Assembly: GCA_031276015.1 (NCBI GenBank)
Contig: JAISNX010000052.1
Coordinates: forward strand, 1 to 52,911
Direction: 5' to 3'
Source: Azoarcus sp.
Lineage (GTDB): Bacteria; Pseudomonadota; Gammaproteobacteria; Burkholderiales; Rhodocyclaceae
DNA: 52,911 nucleotides
In this document: positions 32,147-40,727 of the stretch, piece after piece
How positions within the stretch are numbered: position 1 is the first letter of the stretch
How the letters are laid out: every line of letters starts with the position of its first letter
Program-made: the position numbers and the translations under genes
The notes under the pieces: generated by a model
Database searches by the model: none
Seen by the model: only the letters and a program-made list of their open reading frames with translations
What the model was told of the DNA's origin: nothing

Positions 32147-33457
32147 ATGGCAAAAAACGAATTTTCCTGCGCCCAATGCGGCGCACCCGTTGCGGTCTGG
32201 GGCCGCAACAAAAGTGATGCCGCGCGCCGCGCGCGCTGGCATCAGGCAGAGGGCCACCTCTGCGAAACCTGCGAGGCGGCCCGGCGCGCCGCCGAACACG
32301 CCGCAGAAAACGCGGCCAGCGCGGCGGCAAACGCCGCCGCGACACTGCCGGAACTCACCGGCACAGAAAAACAAATTGCCTGGGCGGAAACGCTCAGGCA
32401 AAAAATGCTGGCGCGTGCCCATGAGTACGCGCCATTAATGGACATCCTGCGGGATGTCCATTACATGAGAACTCGGCAGGGCGTTGAGGAAATCATCGCC
32501 CTCCGCGCCGCGATGGACGAGGCGGCGAAAAACATCCCCGAGCGCGGCCGCTATCATGCGCTCGCCAGCGCGGACAACCTCATGCGGGCGGTGGAATCCG
32601 CCGCCCGTTACCAGAAATTTCTGGAAATAATGGCGCGCGAGACGCGCGCCTCGTGGTGGATCAACCACCGCGACGCCGAAATCAGGGAAATGGTGAAATC
32701 CCTGAAAACCGAAATCGACGCCGAGCAGGCGTCCGTGGCCGCCCAGCAGATGCCCGCCGAGCAGGCGGCAGTCGTGGAGGCCGCCCAGGCCGAGGCTCTG
32801 CTCAAACCGGCGGTCGCGCCGAAATCCACCCAGATCGCCGAAATAACCCTGGTCGGCGACCAGCTCCGCGTCAGTTTCGCGGAAAAACGCGAGGATTTCC
32901 GCCTCATCATGCGCGCCATGATGTTTGTCTGGGACAAATCGGCGCGCATTTGGGTGCGCTCCCTGGGGATCACCACGGGTGATCCCGTCGATCGCCAGGC
33001 CGAGACGGCCCACCGCATCGTCGCGGCCGGGTTCATGGCCCGGCTGTATGACGTCGCCGCGCGTGCCCGCGCCATTAGTGGGGAATTCCAGCCGGAGCAA
33101 ACCCGCTGGATAACCAAAACCGGCGACGGCTGGTGCATGATTTCCTGGGCAAAACAGGACGATTTTTATGCGCCCGCCAAACGCATTCTGGGGGCGCGAT
33201 ACATGGACGGCCACATATACGTGCCTCCCGGCAGTATTCTGGAGGTCATTGATTTCGCCGAGGAATACGGGTTTTCAGTATCGCCCGGCGTCCAGAAAAT
33301 GCTGGACGCGCATCGCGCCGCGCTGGCGGCGGGCGCGGTGATCGCAGACCCGAAACGCGGGCCGGAACCCGTCCGGATCGAGGACGCCCCGATCCCGCCA
33401 AAACTCGTCCCGGACGCGGACGGCGAGGTCGATCCTGCGCTACGCGAGAGCGTGTAA
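32147..33457 (+). CDS. Zinc-ribbon protein of the accessory operon (436 aa)
   Basis: ATG at 32147 has GAGGAGGAG upstream and is preferred to 32075, which overlaps the previous gene. The N-terminus has two CxxC pairs (FSCAQCGAPVAVWGRNKSDAARR... HLCETCEAARR), a zinc ribbon. An Ala-rich helical segment follows, and the C-terminal half holds repeated WxK/R-type units (VWDKSARIWVRSLGITTGDP; WITKTGDGWCMISWAKQDDFYAPAKRILGARYMDG). Such sequence may bind nucleic acid. It lies two genes before the SNF2 helicase. Function unknown. Confidence 0.75.
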   Translation: MAKNEFSCAQCGAPVAVWGRNKSDAARRARWHQAEGHLCETCEAARRAAEHAAENAASAAANAAATLPELTGTEKQIAWAETLRQKMLARAHEYAPLMDILRDVHYMRTRQGVEEIIALRAAMDEAAKNIPERGRYHALASADNLMRAVESAARYQKFLEIMARETRASWWINHRDAEIREMVKSLKTEIDAEQASVAAQQMPAEQAAVVEAAQAEALLKPAVAPKSTQIAEITLVGDQLRVSFAEKREDFRLIMRAMMFVWDKSARIWVRSLGITTGDPVDRQAETAHRIVAAGFMARLYDVAARARAISGEFQPEQTRWITKTGDGWCMISWAKQDDFYAPAKRILGARYMDGHIYVPPGSILEVIDFAEEYGFSVSPGVQKMLDAHRAALAAGAVIADPKRGPEPVRIEDAPIPPKLVPDADGEVDPALRESV

Positions 33458-33504
33458 TTCTCGCGCTGGAAATTCAGTCATCAACCGGAAACTGAGGAGG
33501 AAAC

Positions 33505-33858
33505 ATGGAACACGTCGAATTCGCAAAAATCTGCCTGGGAAAGGCAGATCATGGCGTTGGCGACAATGGCGTTGGCATGCCGCCCGAAACCCGACTGCGG
33601 GCAATCAGCCTCGCCTGCGAATACCTCCGGCTCGTGGCAACACAGACCGGCCCGGACGAGGGTGAGGCGGCATATTTGCTGTCACTCAATACCACAGACC
33701 ATGCAGAGGAGATCAGCATGCTCGCGCGGGCTGCCGCGCTGAACTGGCCGGAGGCTGTCGGGGCAGTCGCCGCAGGCGCTGCCGACCCTGATGACGACGA
33801 AAAAATTCGGCGGCTCGTCGAGAAATATAAATGGGAATTCCGTCAGGACGGAGATTGA
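33505..33858 (+). CDS. Accessory operon protein 5 (117 aa), unknown
   Basis: A small acidic helical protein, MEHVEFAKICLGKADHGVGDNGVGM..., starting after GAGGAGG and overlapping the helicase start (TGATG). Coupled translation with the helicase suggests a partner of it. No family recognised. Confidence 0.72.
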   Translation: MEHVEFAKICLGKADHGVGDNGVGMPPETRLRAISLACEYLRLVATQTGPDEGEAAYLLSLNTTDHAEEISMLARAAALNWPEAVGAVAAGAADPDDDEKIRRLVEKYKWEFRQDGD

Positions 33859-35312
33859 TGTTCTCCACCCGCACCCCCCTCATGCCGCACCAGCGGCCCG
33901 CCGTGGCGAAACTCCTGCCCACGCGGGTAGGCGGGCTGTTGATGGACATGGGCACCGGGAAATCCCGGACGCTGCTCGAACTGGCGGCGCTCCGCCAGGA
34001 AAAATTCGACCGCCTGTTCTGGTTCTGCCCCTGCTCCGGTCGGGACACGATCCGGCATGAAATCCTCAAACACACCACGCTCGGACGGAACGACGTCTAC
34101 GTGTTCGACGATAAAACCGACGAGCGCAGTGTGCCGCGCGACCGGCGCGTCTACGTGATCGGTACCGAGAGCATGTCATCGGCCAATCGCGTCGTGCTGG
34201 CCTACAACAGCCTCGTCACGGAACGGAGTTTCGTTGCCGTTGATGAGTCGCAATATATCAAAGGCCCGCGCTCGAAGCGCAGCCAGCGGCTCATCAACAT
34301 GAGCGCGCGATCGCGCTATCGCGCCATCCTGACCGGTACGCCGTTCTCCCAGGGCGCGGTCGACCTCTACGCCCAGATGTCGTTTCTCTCCCCGAAAATA
34401 CTGGGTTACAGTTCGTTCTGGAGTTTCGCGCAAAATCATCTGGAATACGAAACCAGAATGGACGATTTCGGACGCAAACGCCGCACCGGGCGCATCGTGC
34501 GCAGCCACAATGAGGAATGGCTCGCGGCCAAAATCGCGCCCTACACCTATCAGGTCAGAAAAGACGAATGCCTCGACCTGCCCGAAAAACTCTACGAAAC
34601 CCGCTACTACCGCATGACGGGCGAACAACGCGACTACTATGAGCAGGCAAAAGATGAAATCTTGCTCCAGTGCGATTATGACGATTGGAGTCCCGTAAAA
34701 ATCTTCCATCTGTTTTCCACGCTCCAGACCATTACCTGCGGGTTCTGGAATCGTACCGACCCCGTGACCGGCGAAACGGAACTGATCGAGATCGGCCACG
34801 GCAGACTGGCGCTGCTGCTCGACGCCGTGGCGGAAATCCCGGCCTCCGAGCCGGTCATCATCTGGGCGAAATTCCACCACGCCGTGCGGGAAATCCGCGA
34901 CGGCCTGGCCGGGATTTACGGCCCGGAGCAGGTGACGGAATTCCACGGCGGCATCACAGAAAAACGCCGGGCGCAGGAACTGGCGCGCTGGCGTGCCGGG
35001 GCGCGCTTCCTGGTAGCGACGCAGGACACCGGCGGGCAGGTCTATACGTTCAACGAGGCGGCCTACGTCATTTTTTACGGCGACAGTTTCAAATACGACA
35101 AACGGCGACAGGCCGAGGATCGCAATCACCGGATCGGCCAGACACGGCGGCCTGTTTATGTCACGCTCCAGTGCGAGGACTCGATAGACGAGCGCATCGC
35201 GCAGGCGCTCGCACGCAAGGGCAACGCGCTGGAAGAATTCCAAAAAAATATCGACAAATACCGGAAGGACGGGATTAAAAAAATGGCAATCGAGATGGTG
35301 AGGGCATTATGA
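33858..35312 (+). CDS. SNF2-family helicase/translocase
   Basis: A 484-residue two-lobe SF2 ATPase of the SNF2 group. Seen motifs: PHQRPAVAKLL (Q-like motif), Walker A MDMGTGKSRT (29-38), Walker B-type VAVDESQ (126-132), LTGTPFSQ (158-165) and motif VI QAEDRNHRIGQ (418-428). The RNHRIGQ form is typical of SNF2 proteins, which translocate on double-stranded DNA. No nuclease or methylase domain is attached. The start ATG overlaps the previous stop after GGAGATTG; the end overlaps the IbrA-like gene by 4 bases. Confidence 0.92.
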   Translation: MFSTRTPLMPHQRPAVAKLLPTRVGGLLMDMGTGKSRTLLELAALRQEKFDRLFWFCPCSGRDTIRHEILKHTTLGRNDVYVFDDKTDERSVPRDRRVYVIGTESMSSANRVVLAYNSLVTERSFVAVDESQYIKGPRSKRSQRLINMSARSRYRAILTGTPFSQGAVDLYAQMSFLSPKILGYSSFWSFAQNHLEYETRMDDFGRKRRTGRIVRSHNEEWLAAKIAPYTYQVRKDECLDLPEKLYETRYYRMTGEQRDYYEQAKDEILLQCDYDDWSPVKIFHLFSTLQTITCGFWNRTDPVTGETELIEIGHGRLALLLDAVAEIPASEPVIIWAKFHHAVREIRDGLAGIYGPEQVTEFHGGITEKRRAQELARWRAGARFLVATQDTGGQVYTFNEAAYVIFYGDSFKYDKRRQAEDRNHRIGQTRRPVYVTLQCEDSIDERIAQALARKGNALEEFQKNIDKYRKDGIKKMAIEMVRAL

Positions 35313-36553
35313 AACAGGGCGGGAAAATATATCTGGACGCCAACGTTTACGATGCGGCCAAATCCCGGCTGCGGCTGGTGTTCGAGAATTTTCAAAAAAT
35401 CTGCGTGGCATTCTCTGGAGGAAAGGACTCGACCGTGCTGCTGCACCTCGCCGTCGAGGTGGCGCGTGAGATGGGCCGCCTGCCCGTCGATGCGATGCTG
35501 ATCGACCTGGAAGGCCAGTACGCCGCCACGATGGCGCACGTGCGAACCATGTTCGACATGCCGGAGGTACGCGGCTGGTGGATTTGCCTGCCGATAAACC
35601 TGCGCAATGCGTCGAGCGTGGAGCATCCCTACTGGTGCGCCTGGGAGTCGGGCCGGGAGCAGGACTGGATTCGCCCCATGCCGGAACACCCTCGTGTCGT
35701 CAGCGATCAGGGATTTTTCCCGTTCTACCGATACCGGATGGAATTCGAGGAATTCGTCCCGGCGTTCAACGAGTGGTTTGCCGAGGGCGGGAGCGCCGCG
35801 TTCCTCGTCGGCATCCGCGCCGACGAATCGTTGCATCGATACAAATCCGTCAAAACCAGTGCGACGGTAAAAAAATGTGCCTGGGCACCGCCGGGCGGCG
35901 AGGCCGTCCAATGGAGCGCGAAAAACCGCGCCAAGAGCCGTGCCGTCTCGTTTTTCCCGATCTATGACTGGCGATTCGAGGACATCTGGCGCTATATCCA
36001 CGACGGCAGCCACGACTACAACCGGCTCTACGACTGGATGTACCTGACGGGCATGCCATTTTCCGAGATGCGCATCTGCCAGCCCTATGGCGACGATCAG
36101 AGGAAGGGTCTCGACCTGTTCCACAAAATCGAGCCGGAGACCTGGTTCCGCATCGTCCAGCGCGTGGAGGGCGCGAATTACGCCGCGCACTATGCCCGCC
36201 AGAAAATGCTCGGATACAAGGGCGGCGTCGGCCTGCCGCCCGCGTTTTCCAGTTGGCAGCAGTACAGTGAATTTCTGCTGCGAACGATCCCCGAGCATTT
36301 ACGCTCGGTATACGAGCGGCGCATCACGGTGTTTCGTGACTGGTGGGCAGAGCACGGTTATCCGCCCGGTAAATGGCCGGACGCGGCCATGCCGAGGGAC
36401 GCCAAAGCCGCTGGCAGACGCAGGCTGCCGAGCTGGCGGCGCGTTGCCATATCACTCCTCAAACAGGACATGGGGAAATCCCTTTCGTTCGGCTTCTGCG
36501 CCGAGGATACCAGCAGCATTCTTTCCAAAATTGAACAGTACAGGAGTCTGTAA
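35309..36553 (+). CDS. ibrA: PAPS-reductase-family protein, IbrA-like (DUF3440)
   Basis: A 414-residue PP-loop ATP pyrophosphatase. The PP-loop SGGKDST is at 36-42, followed by the family's DLEGQYAATMAHV and the conserved GIRADESLHRYKSV. The C-terminal DUF3440 region is like IbrA, a prophage regulator that works with ParB-like IbrB in E. coli. PAPS-reductase relatives include DndC, which uses this fold for DNA phosphorothioation. The biochemical reaction of IbrA is not established. The pairing with an IbrB gene two genes downstream is clear, with a GNAT gene between them. Confidence 0.9.
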   Translation: MKQGGKIYLDANVYDAAKSRLRLVFENFQKICVAFSGGKDSTVLLHLAVEVAREMGRLPVDAMLIDLEGQYAATMAHVRTMFDMPEVRGWWICLPINLRNASSVEHPYWCAWESGREQDWIRPMPEHPRVVSDQGFFPFYRYRMEFEEFVPAFNEWFAEGGSAAFLVGIRADESLHRYKSVKTSATVKKCAWAPPGGEAVQWSAKNRAKSRAVSFFPIYDWRFEDIWRYIHDGSHDYNRLYDWMYLTGMPFSEMRICQPYGDDQRKGLDLFHKIEPETWFRIVQRVEGANYAAHYARQKMLGYKGGVGLPPAFSSWQQYSEFLLRTIPEHLRSVYERRITVFRDWWAEHGYPPGKWPDAAMPRDAKAAGRRRLPSWRRVAISLLKQDMGKSLSFGFCAEDTSSILSKIEQYRSL

Positions 36554-36963
36554 TGGCACACCTCGTGCATTACCCTGCGGGACACCGCGATGACCGTTTC
36601 TGGATTTCTATGGGGCCGTTGTTTTTCGATAAAAAAATCAAACGGGATTTACCCTATCTCCGCGATGACGTGGGGAAACACTGGTTTATCGTATTCGACG
36701 ATAAAACAGTTGTCGGATTCGCCGCTGTTGAGATCAAAAAAAACGGCGTCGCCTTGATCGGGAGCGCGTGGGTGAGCGACGCGAAACGCGGGCGGGGGGT
36801 GTACAAATCCCTGACCGATGCGCGCCTCGATTTCGCAAAATCGCGCGGGATCAAAACTGTCAGGGCCACGTGCCTGCCCGCGTCTGCAGCCGAGTTGCTG
36901 AAACGCGGATTTGCCGAGGTATCCCAGATCGGTAAATATCGGACTCTGGAGAAATCGCTATGA
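36553..36963 (+). CDS. GNAT-family acetyltransferase
   Basis: A 136-residue single-domain GNAT. The acetyl-CoA loop is around 75-90 (VSDAKRGRGVYKSLTDARLDFAKSRG), preceded by the paired strands VVGFAAVEI and VALIGSAWV, and followed by a late LLKRGFAEV. It lies between the IbrA and IbrB genes and overlaps both at its ends, so it is likely part of the same system; the substrate cannot be told. Confidence 0.88.
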   Translation: MAHLVHYPAGHRDDRFWISMGPLFFDKKIKRDLPYLRDDVGKHWFIVFDDKTVVGFAAVEIKKNGVALIGSAWVSDAKRGRGVYKSLTDARLDFAKSRGIKTVRATCLPASAAELLKRGFAEVSQIGKYRTLEKSL

Positions 36964-37595
36964 CTGACCTGCTGGCCCGCGCCGAGGCTCTGTTTGCCGA
37001 ACTCGACGCAATGGATTTCGATGAGCGCGTAAAAACGCTCAATGCCCTGCGTGTTGCCCTGCATCAGCACAGCCCGTTCGCCGGGGAGCCGGTCGATTGC
37101 GTGCAGTGGGTGAAATCTGAAACCGTGACAGGCAACGATTACAACCCGAACACCGTCGCGCCGCCGGAGATGCGGCTGCTGGAGAGGTCAATCCTGGCGG
37201 ACGGTTATACCCAGCCAGTTGTGGCGTTTCCCGATCGGGGAGAGGGCGGGCAGAGATACGTGGTGGTCGACGGGTTTCACCGTACCCGCGTTGCGCGTGA
37301 ATGTCGTGATGTGCGTGAACGGATACACGGGTATCTGCCGATCACGGCGGTCAAAACGGATCGCCGTGATATTCGGGATCGCATGGCAGCGACCATCCGG
37401 CACAACAGGGCGAGGGGTGTGCATGGCGTCCTGCCGATGACCGATATTGTTGTCAGCCTGATCCGGGCTGGCTGGAACGACAGCGAGATTGCGCGGGAAC
37501 TCGGCATGGACGCCGATGAAGTTCTGCGGTTCAAACAGGTTTCCGGACTGCCCGATTTATTCAAAAATCATAAATATTCGAGGTCTTGGCAATGA
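36960..37595 (+). CDS. ibrB: ParB-like nuclease-fold protein, IbrB-like
   Basis: A 211-residue ParB/Srx-fold protein. Typical segments: PVDCVQWVKSETVTGNDYNPNTVAPPEMRLL, GYTQPVVAF, VVVDGFHRTRVARE (101-114) and ATIRHNRARG (144-153), then a helix-turn-helix near the end (WNDSEIARELGMDADEVLRFKQVSGLPDLF). This is the IbrB layout, and its partner IbrA is in the same operon. ParB-fold domains can bind nucleotides and use ATP or CTP; its role here is probably to guide or gate the PAPS-reductase-like enzyme on DNA. Confidence 0.9.
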   Translation: MTDLLARAEALFAELDAMDFDERVKTLNALRVALHQHSPFAGEPVDCVQWVKSETVTGNDYNPNTVAPPEMRLLERSILADGYTQPVVAFPDRGEGGQRYVVVDGFHRTRVARECRDVRERIHGYLPITAVKTDRRDIRDRMAATIRHNRARGVHGVLPMTDIVVSLIRAGWNDSEIARELGMDADEVLRFKQVSGLPDLFKNHKYSRSWQ

Positions 37596-37927
37596 CCGGA
37601 AAACACTACAACTGGCACAAACGCTGGACGTTCGATCCGGACCTGTCCCGCGCAACGCACGATAGCGGATTTGTCGTGCAATACCTGCTGTTGCCGCTGT
37701 CGGAGGAGGAAAAAACGGCATGCGACGTGGAGGGGATTTCCGCTGTTGGCAAATGCTGGACGGACGATAGACGCGAGTTCGGCATCGTCTCGACCAGACA
37801 GGTTTTGCTGGAAACGTTCGAGTCATTCAAGACTGAACACGGAACGGAAAATGCCCGTGCGATGATTGCCCGGCTCGGACGTGAGGCAGGGGAGTTTTTC
37901 GTGCGTGAAATGCGGAGGAAAAATTGA
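37592..37927 (+). CDS. Accessory operon protein (111 aa), unknown
   Basis: ATG at 37592 overlaps the IbrB stop and has GAGG upstream. The protein starts MTGKHYNWHKRWTFDP and is mixed alpha/beta, with acidic EEEKTACDVEG and a basic end. I recognise no family. Overlapping genes on both sides support coding. Confidence 0.7.
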   Translation: MTGKHYNWHKRWTFDPDLSRATHDSGFVVQYLLLPLSEEEKTACDVEGISAVGKCWTDDRREFGIVSTRQVLLETFESFKTEHGTENARAMIARLGREAGEFFVREMRRKN

Positions 37928-37929
37928 AA

Positions 37930-38421
37930 ATGGAATTCAAAAAAATCAGCGATTCGGAGTTCCTGTTTGCGGACAAACCGGCAGCCGAACAGGCCGCCGC
38001 AGAATACATGGCTGCCCTGGCCGGAATGGGATTGAGTGCCGCGGCAAACGTATGGAGAATGCCAGATGAGAAAAACCCGATAACCAACCCAGGGCGATTG
38101 GGGATATTCGTGTCGGGCCGGGCATTCCTATGGGAATCCAGCGTCGATCAAAACCACCTCGCCAGACGGCTGGTCGCGCCGGAAATAACGAAAACACGGA
38201 TGGGGGCCGTACTCGCTGATCGTATATACAATGCCGAGGCACACGCTGAGAGGGCTGCCCATGAAATTGCGGATAGACTGAAATTGTCGATCGAGCGCAG
38301 AATCCTGATCCCTGGCCGTCACAGGGACGGTGTAATAAACGTCAGTGGTGACGTAGAAATCAGTTACTACTATATCCCGGAAACGGACGAATCGTTCGTG
38401 TGGATGCAACCCACGAATTAG
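37930..38421 (+). CDS. Accessory operon protein (163 aa), unknown
   Basis: MEFKKISDSEFLFADKPAAEQAAAEY starts at 37930; a TTG at 37924 is an alternative, with GGAGG fitting both. The sequence is mixed alpha/beta, with a helical stretch ADRIYNAEAHAERAAHEIADRLKLSIE and a beta end (VEISYYYIPETDESFVWMQP). No family recognised. Confidence 0.7.
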   Translation: MEFKKISDSEFLFADKPAAEQAAAEYMAALAGMGLSAAANVWRMPDEKNPITNPGRLGIFVSGRAFLWESSVDQNHLARRLVAPEITKTRMGAVLADRIYNAEAHAERAAHEIADRLKLSIERRILIPGRHRDGVINVSGDVEISYYYIPETDESFVWMQPTN

Positions 38422-38462
38422 CCGCGGCATCCGGCAGGCGCTGGCCAGTATGGAAAATCAAA

Positions 38463-38903
38463 ATGGCTGAAATGACAATCATCAACCGGGGTCAGGTAAT
38501 CGAAAAGACCGATTATTTCGATACCCCACAGGCCCGCGCGGGTTTCCTGTTCCTGTCCTGGAACGCGGGCGCAGCGCGCATTTTGCTGCCCGATTCACAG
38601 GCGCACATGCTCCGCGAGATGAAAACCGGCAAAACCGTCATCATCTCGCGCGGGCCGCTCGTCGATCACGACGGGCGCGACGCGATCGAACTATTGTTCG
38701 AGGACGACAGCGACGCGCCATTTTCGGCGCACCTGCTCATCGAGCAGACCGACCGGAATCTGCCAGAAACCAACCAGGGTGGCGGATTCGTTGTCACCGT
38801 CTGGTCTCGCCACGGCGGCTCGCTCAGGGAGCGGCTGCGGCTGCCGGGGAAATACCGGACGGTCGCGTCGCTGCCCTGTCTGGAGCCGTGGATCAGTCAC
38901 TGA
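38463..38903 (+). CDS. Accessory operon protein (146 aa), unknown
   Basis: MAEMTIINRGQVIEKTDYFDTPQARAGFLFLSWNAGAARILLPDS..., a beta-rich small protein with IISRGPLVDHDGRDAIELLFEDDSDAPFSAHLLIEQTD. Similar small proteins occur beside phage DNA-modification genes in my recollection, but I cannot name a family. Start 38463 chosen because the longer reading overlaps the previous gene. Confidence 0.7.
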   Translation: MAEMTIINRGQVIEKTDYFDTPQARAGFLFLSWNAGAARILLPDSQAHMLREMKTGKTVIISRGPLVDHDGRDAIELLFEDDSDAPFSAHLLIEQTDRNLPETNQGGGFVVTVWSRHGGSLRERLRLPGKYRTVASLPCLEPWISH

Positions 38904-39478
38904 TTGAAATGCGCCGACGTCTGCGCATTTACCGGGTATCGCCTCGCCCGGCGAGCTGCCTCGATTCCCGCCGAACGTGTTCGTCTACCGCGCCGCATCG
39001 TATAGAGCAACACTCCCGGCAGACGATGCGACCGCGGAGCGCGGGTTCGTTTTCCAACACGAAACACAGGGCGGGCGGCGGCGGCAAAGCCACCACCTGG
39101 GCGAGCTACCCGCGCCACCTCGCCCTGGTGTGCCGCCGCCTGTGCGGCGTGCTGATCGAGCGGCGCGACGCGCTGGAGGTCATCAAGGCGCAGGACACGC
39201 ATGACGCCCTGTTTTTTCTCGATCCGCCCTATCGCCACGCTACGCGCGCGCTCGGAGGCGCGCGCTACCGGCACGAACTGGAGGACACACGGCATATCGA
39301 ATTACTGGCCCTCCTGAACGGCATCAAGGGCCGCGCCATGATCTGCGGCTATGCCTCGCCGCTCTACGACAACGCACTCGCCGGTTGGCTACGCCTCACC
39401 CATGGGCACTACGCCGCCAGCGGCGCGGGCCGCCGGGCACGCACGGAGGTGCTGTGGATCAATCGGAGGGCATCATGA
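38888..39478 (+). pseudogene. Truncated D12-class adenine-N6 methyltransferase
   Basis: The C-terminal half of a D12 DNA adenine methylase is clear: WASYPRHLALVCRRLCGVLIERRDALEVIKAQDTHDALFFLDPPYRHATR with the catalytic DPPY, then HIELLALLNGIKGRAMICGYASPLYDNALAGW. The N-terminal part that should carry the SAM-binding PGGK and FGGAG motifs is missing; the 70 residues before WASYP are Arg/Ser-rich and look like frame-disturbed remains. Full enzymes have about 260-290 residues. Without motif I it is unlikely to methylate, unless another protein supplies that half. The GTG start is arbitrary. Confidence 0.75.
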
Positions 39479-39630
39479 CGACCCCGGTCAAACCGCCACC
39501 CGGCAAAAACGGCTTCAAATACCGCGAGCAATTCGGGGTCATTGTTGTCTGCACGGACGCCAAAACGCAGGAGGCCGTCTACAACCGGCTGAAATTGCTG
39601 GGCTATAAACTCAGGGTGGTGACGGTATGA
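39475..39630 (+). CDS. Small conserved-looking protein (51 aa)
   Basis: MTTPVKPPPGKNGFKYREQF... starts after GGAGGGC and overlaps both neighbours by 4 bases. It reads as a small beta-alpha-beta unit (FGVIVVCTDAKTQEAVYNRLKLLGYKLRVVTV). Tight coupling with the ATPase-GNAT gene suggests a partner of that protein. Confidence 0.75.
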   Translation: MTTPVKPPPGKNGFKYREQFGVIVVCTDAKTQEAVYNRLKLLGYKLRVVTV

Positions 39631-40727
39631 AACTGGAAATACGCCGCTGCTGCGCGGATTTCGACAGCTACCGCGCCGCGCGGGTGAAGTCCCTGTTCAA
39701 CGTGGAGAGCGGCGCGGATTTTTCCCTGGACGCCGATCTGCCGATCGACGACGGCGATTGGAAAATCGGCGTGATCGTCGGGCCGTCCGGATCGGGGAAA
39801 ACCAGCATCGGCGCGGCGTTGGGGCATTTTTACAATCCCCGCTGGCCGAAAAACGCGCCCGTGATCGACGCAATCGGCGGCGATTTCAACGCGGCTACGG
39901 CGGCGCTATCCTCGGTAGGGCTGGGGAGCGTCCCGGCCTGGCTGCGGCCCTATCCGGTACTGTCGAACGGTGAAAAATTCCGCGCCCTGCTGGCCCGCCT
40001 CGTCTGCGATGCGCCGCCGTTCGCGGTGATCGACGAATTCTCGTCCGTCGTGGATCGGCAGATCGCCCGGATCGGTGCGGGTGCGTTCGCCAAATCGTGG
40101 CGCAGGACGGCGGGGCGGGTCGTGCTGCTCTCCTGTCATTACGACATCCTGGACTGGCTGCAACCGGACTGGGTTTTCGACACCGCCTCCGGGCAATTCG
40201 ACCGGGGGTCGGTTCGATGCCGACCGCGGCTGGAAATGTCCGTCCATCAAACGGACTGGCGTTACTGGCCCCTGTTTGAGCCACATCACTATCTGAAAAT
40301 GCCACGCATGATTGCCGCCACGAATTACGTCGCGGTGATCGACGGCGATCTGGTTGCGCATGTCGCGGTCAGCACGCGGCAGGGCATGATCGAGGCCCGC
40401 GCCTGCCGTCTGGTGGTGATGCCGGAATGGCAGGGCGCGGGCGTCGGAATGCGGTTTTTAAATGCCGTCTGCGAGATGTGGCTGCGAGGCGAAAACCGCT
40501 ATTCAAAACCGTTGCGGACGTTGTTCCACACCTCGCACCCCGGTCTCGCCGCTGCACTACGCCGGGATCAACGCTGGACGCAGGTATCCGCCTGTCTGTT
40601 CGGGAGTAATAAAGCGCGGTCGCGGCAGTCAATCGGCCGGAGCCGCGCAGGCGCGAAAACCGGTTACGGTGGGCATTTCCGCGCCGTGCAGGGATTCCGC
40701 TATTTGGGGAACGCGCTATGCGAATAG
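39627..40727 (+). CDS. ABC-type ATPase fused to GNAT domain
   Basis: A 366-residue fusion. The N-terminal ATPase has Walker A GPSGSGKTS (52-60), an ABC signature LSNGEKFRALLA (112-123), Walker B FAVIDEFSS (132-140) and switch histidine LSCHYD (H171). There are no membrane segments, so it is not a transporter. The C-terminal domain (about 210-330) carries the acetyl-CoA motif RLVVMPEWQGAGVGMRFLNAV. Such fusions occur in phages, but the substrate is not known to me. Mu Mom, a DNA-modification enzyme, also has a GNAT-like fold, which makes a nucleic-acid substrate attractive. Confidence 0.88.
   Translation: MKLEIRRCCADFDSYRAARVKSLFNVESGADFSLDADLPIDDGDWKIGVIVGPSGSGKTSIGAALGHFYNPRWPKNAPVIDAIGGDFNAATAALSSVGLGSVPAWLRPYPVLSNGEKFRALLARLVCDAPPFAVIDEFSSVVDRQIARIGAGAFAKSWRRTAGRVVLLSCHYDILDWLQPDWVFDTASGQFDRGSVRCRPRLEMSVHQTDWRYWPLFEPHHYLKMPRMIAATNYVAVIDGDLVAHVAVSTRQGMIEARACRLVVMPEWQGAGVGMRFLNAVCEMWLRGENRYSKPLRTLFHTSHPGLAAALRRDQRWTQVSACLFGSNKARSRQSIGRSRAGAKTGYGGHFRAVQGFRYLGNALCE

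Noticed and set aside
34176-36298. Minus-strand frames of 355 and 380 codons
   Set aside because: They lie opposite the helicase and IbrA-like genes, whose catalytic motifs are plain.
39627-40727. ABC transporter ATPase
   Set aside because: There is no permease gene or membrane segment nearby, and the protein is fused to a GNAT domain in a DNA-linked operon.
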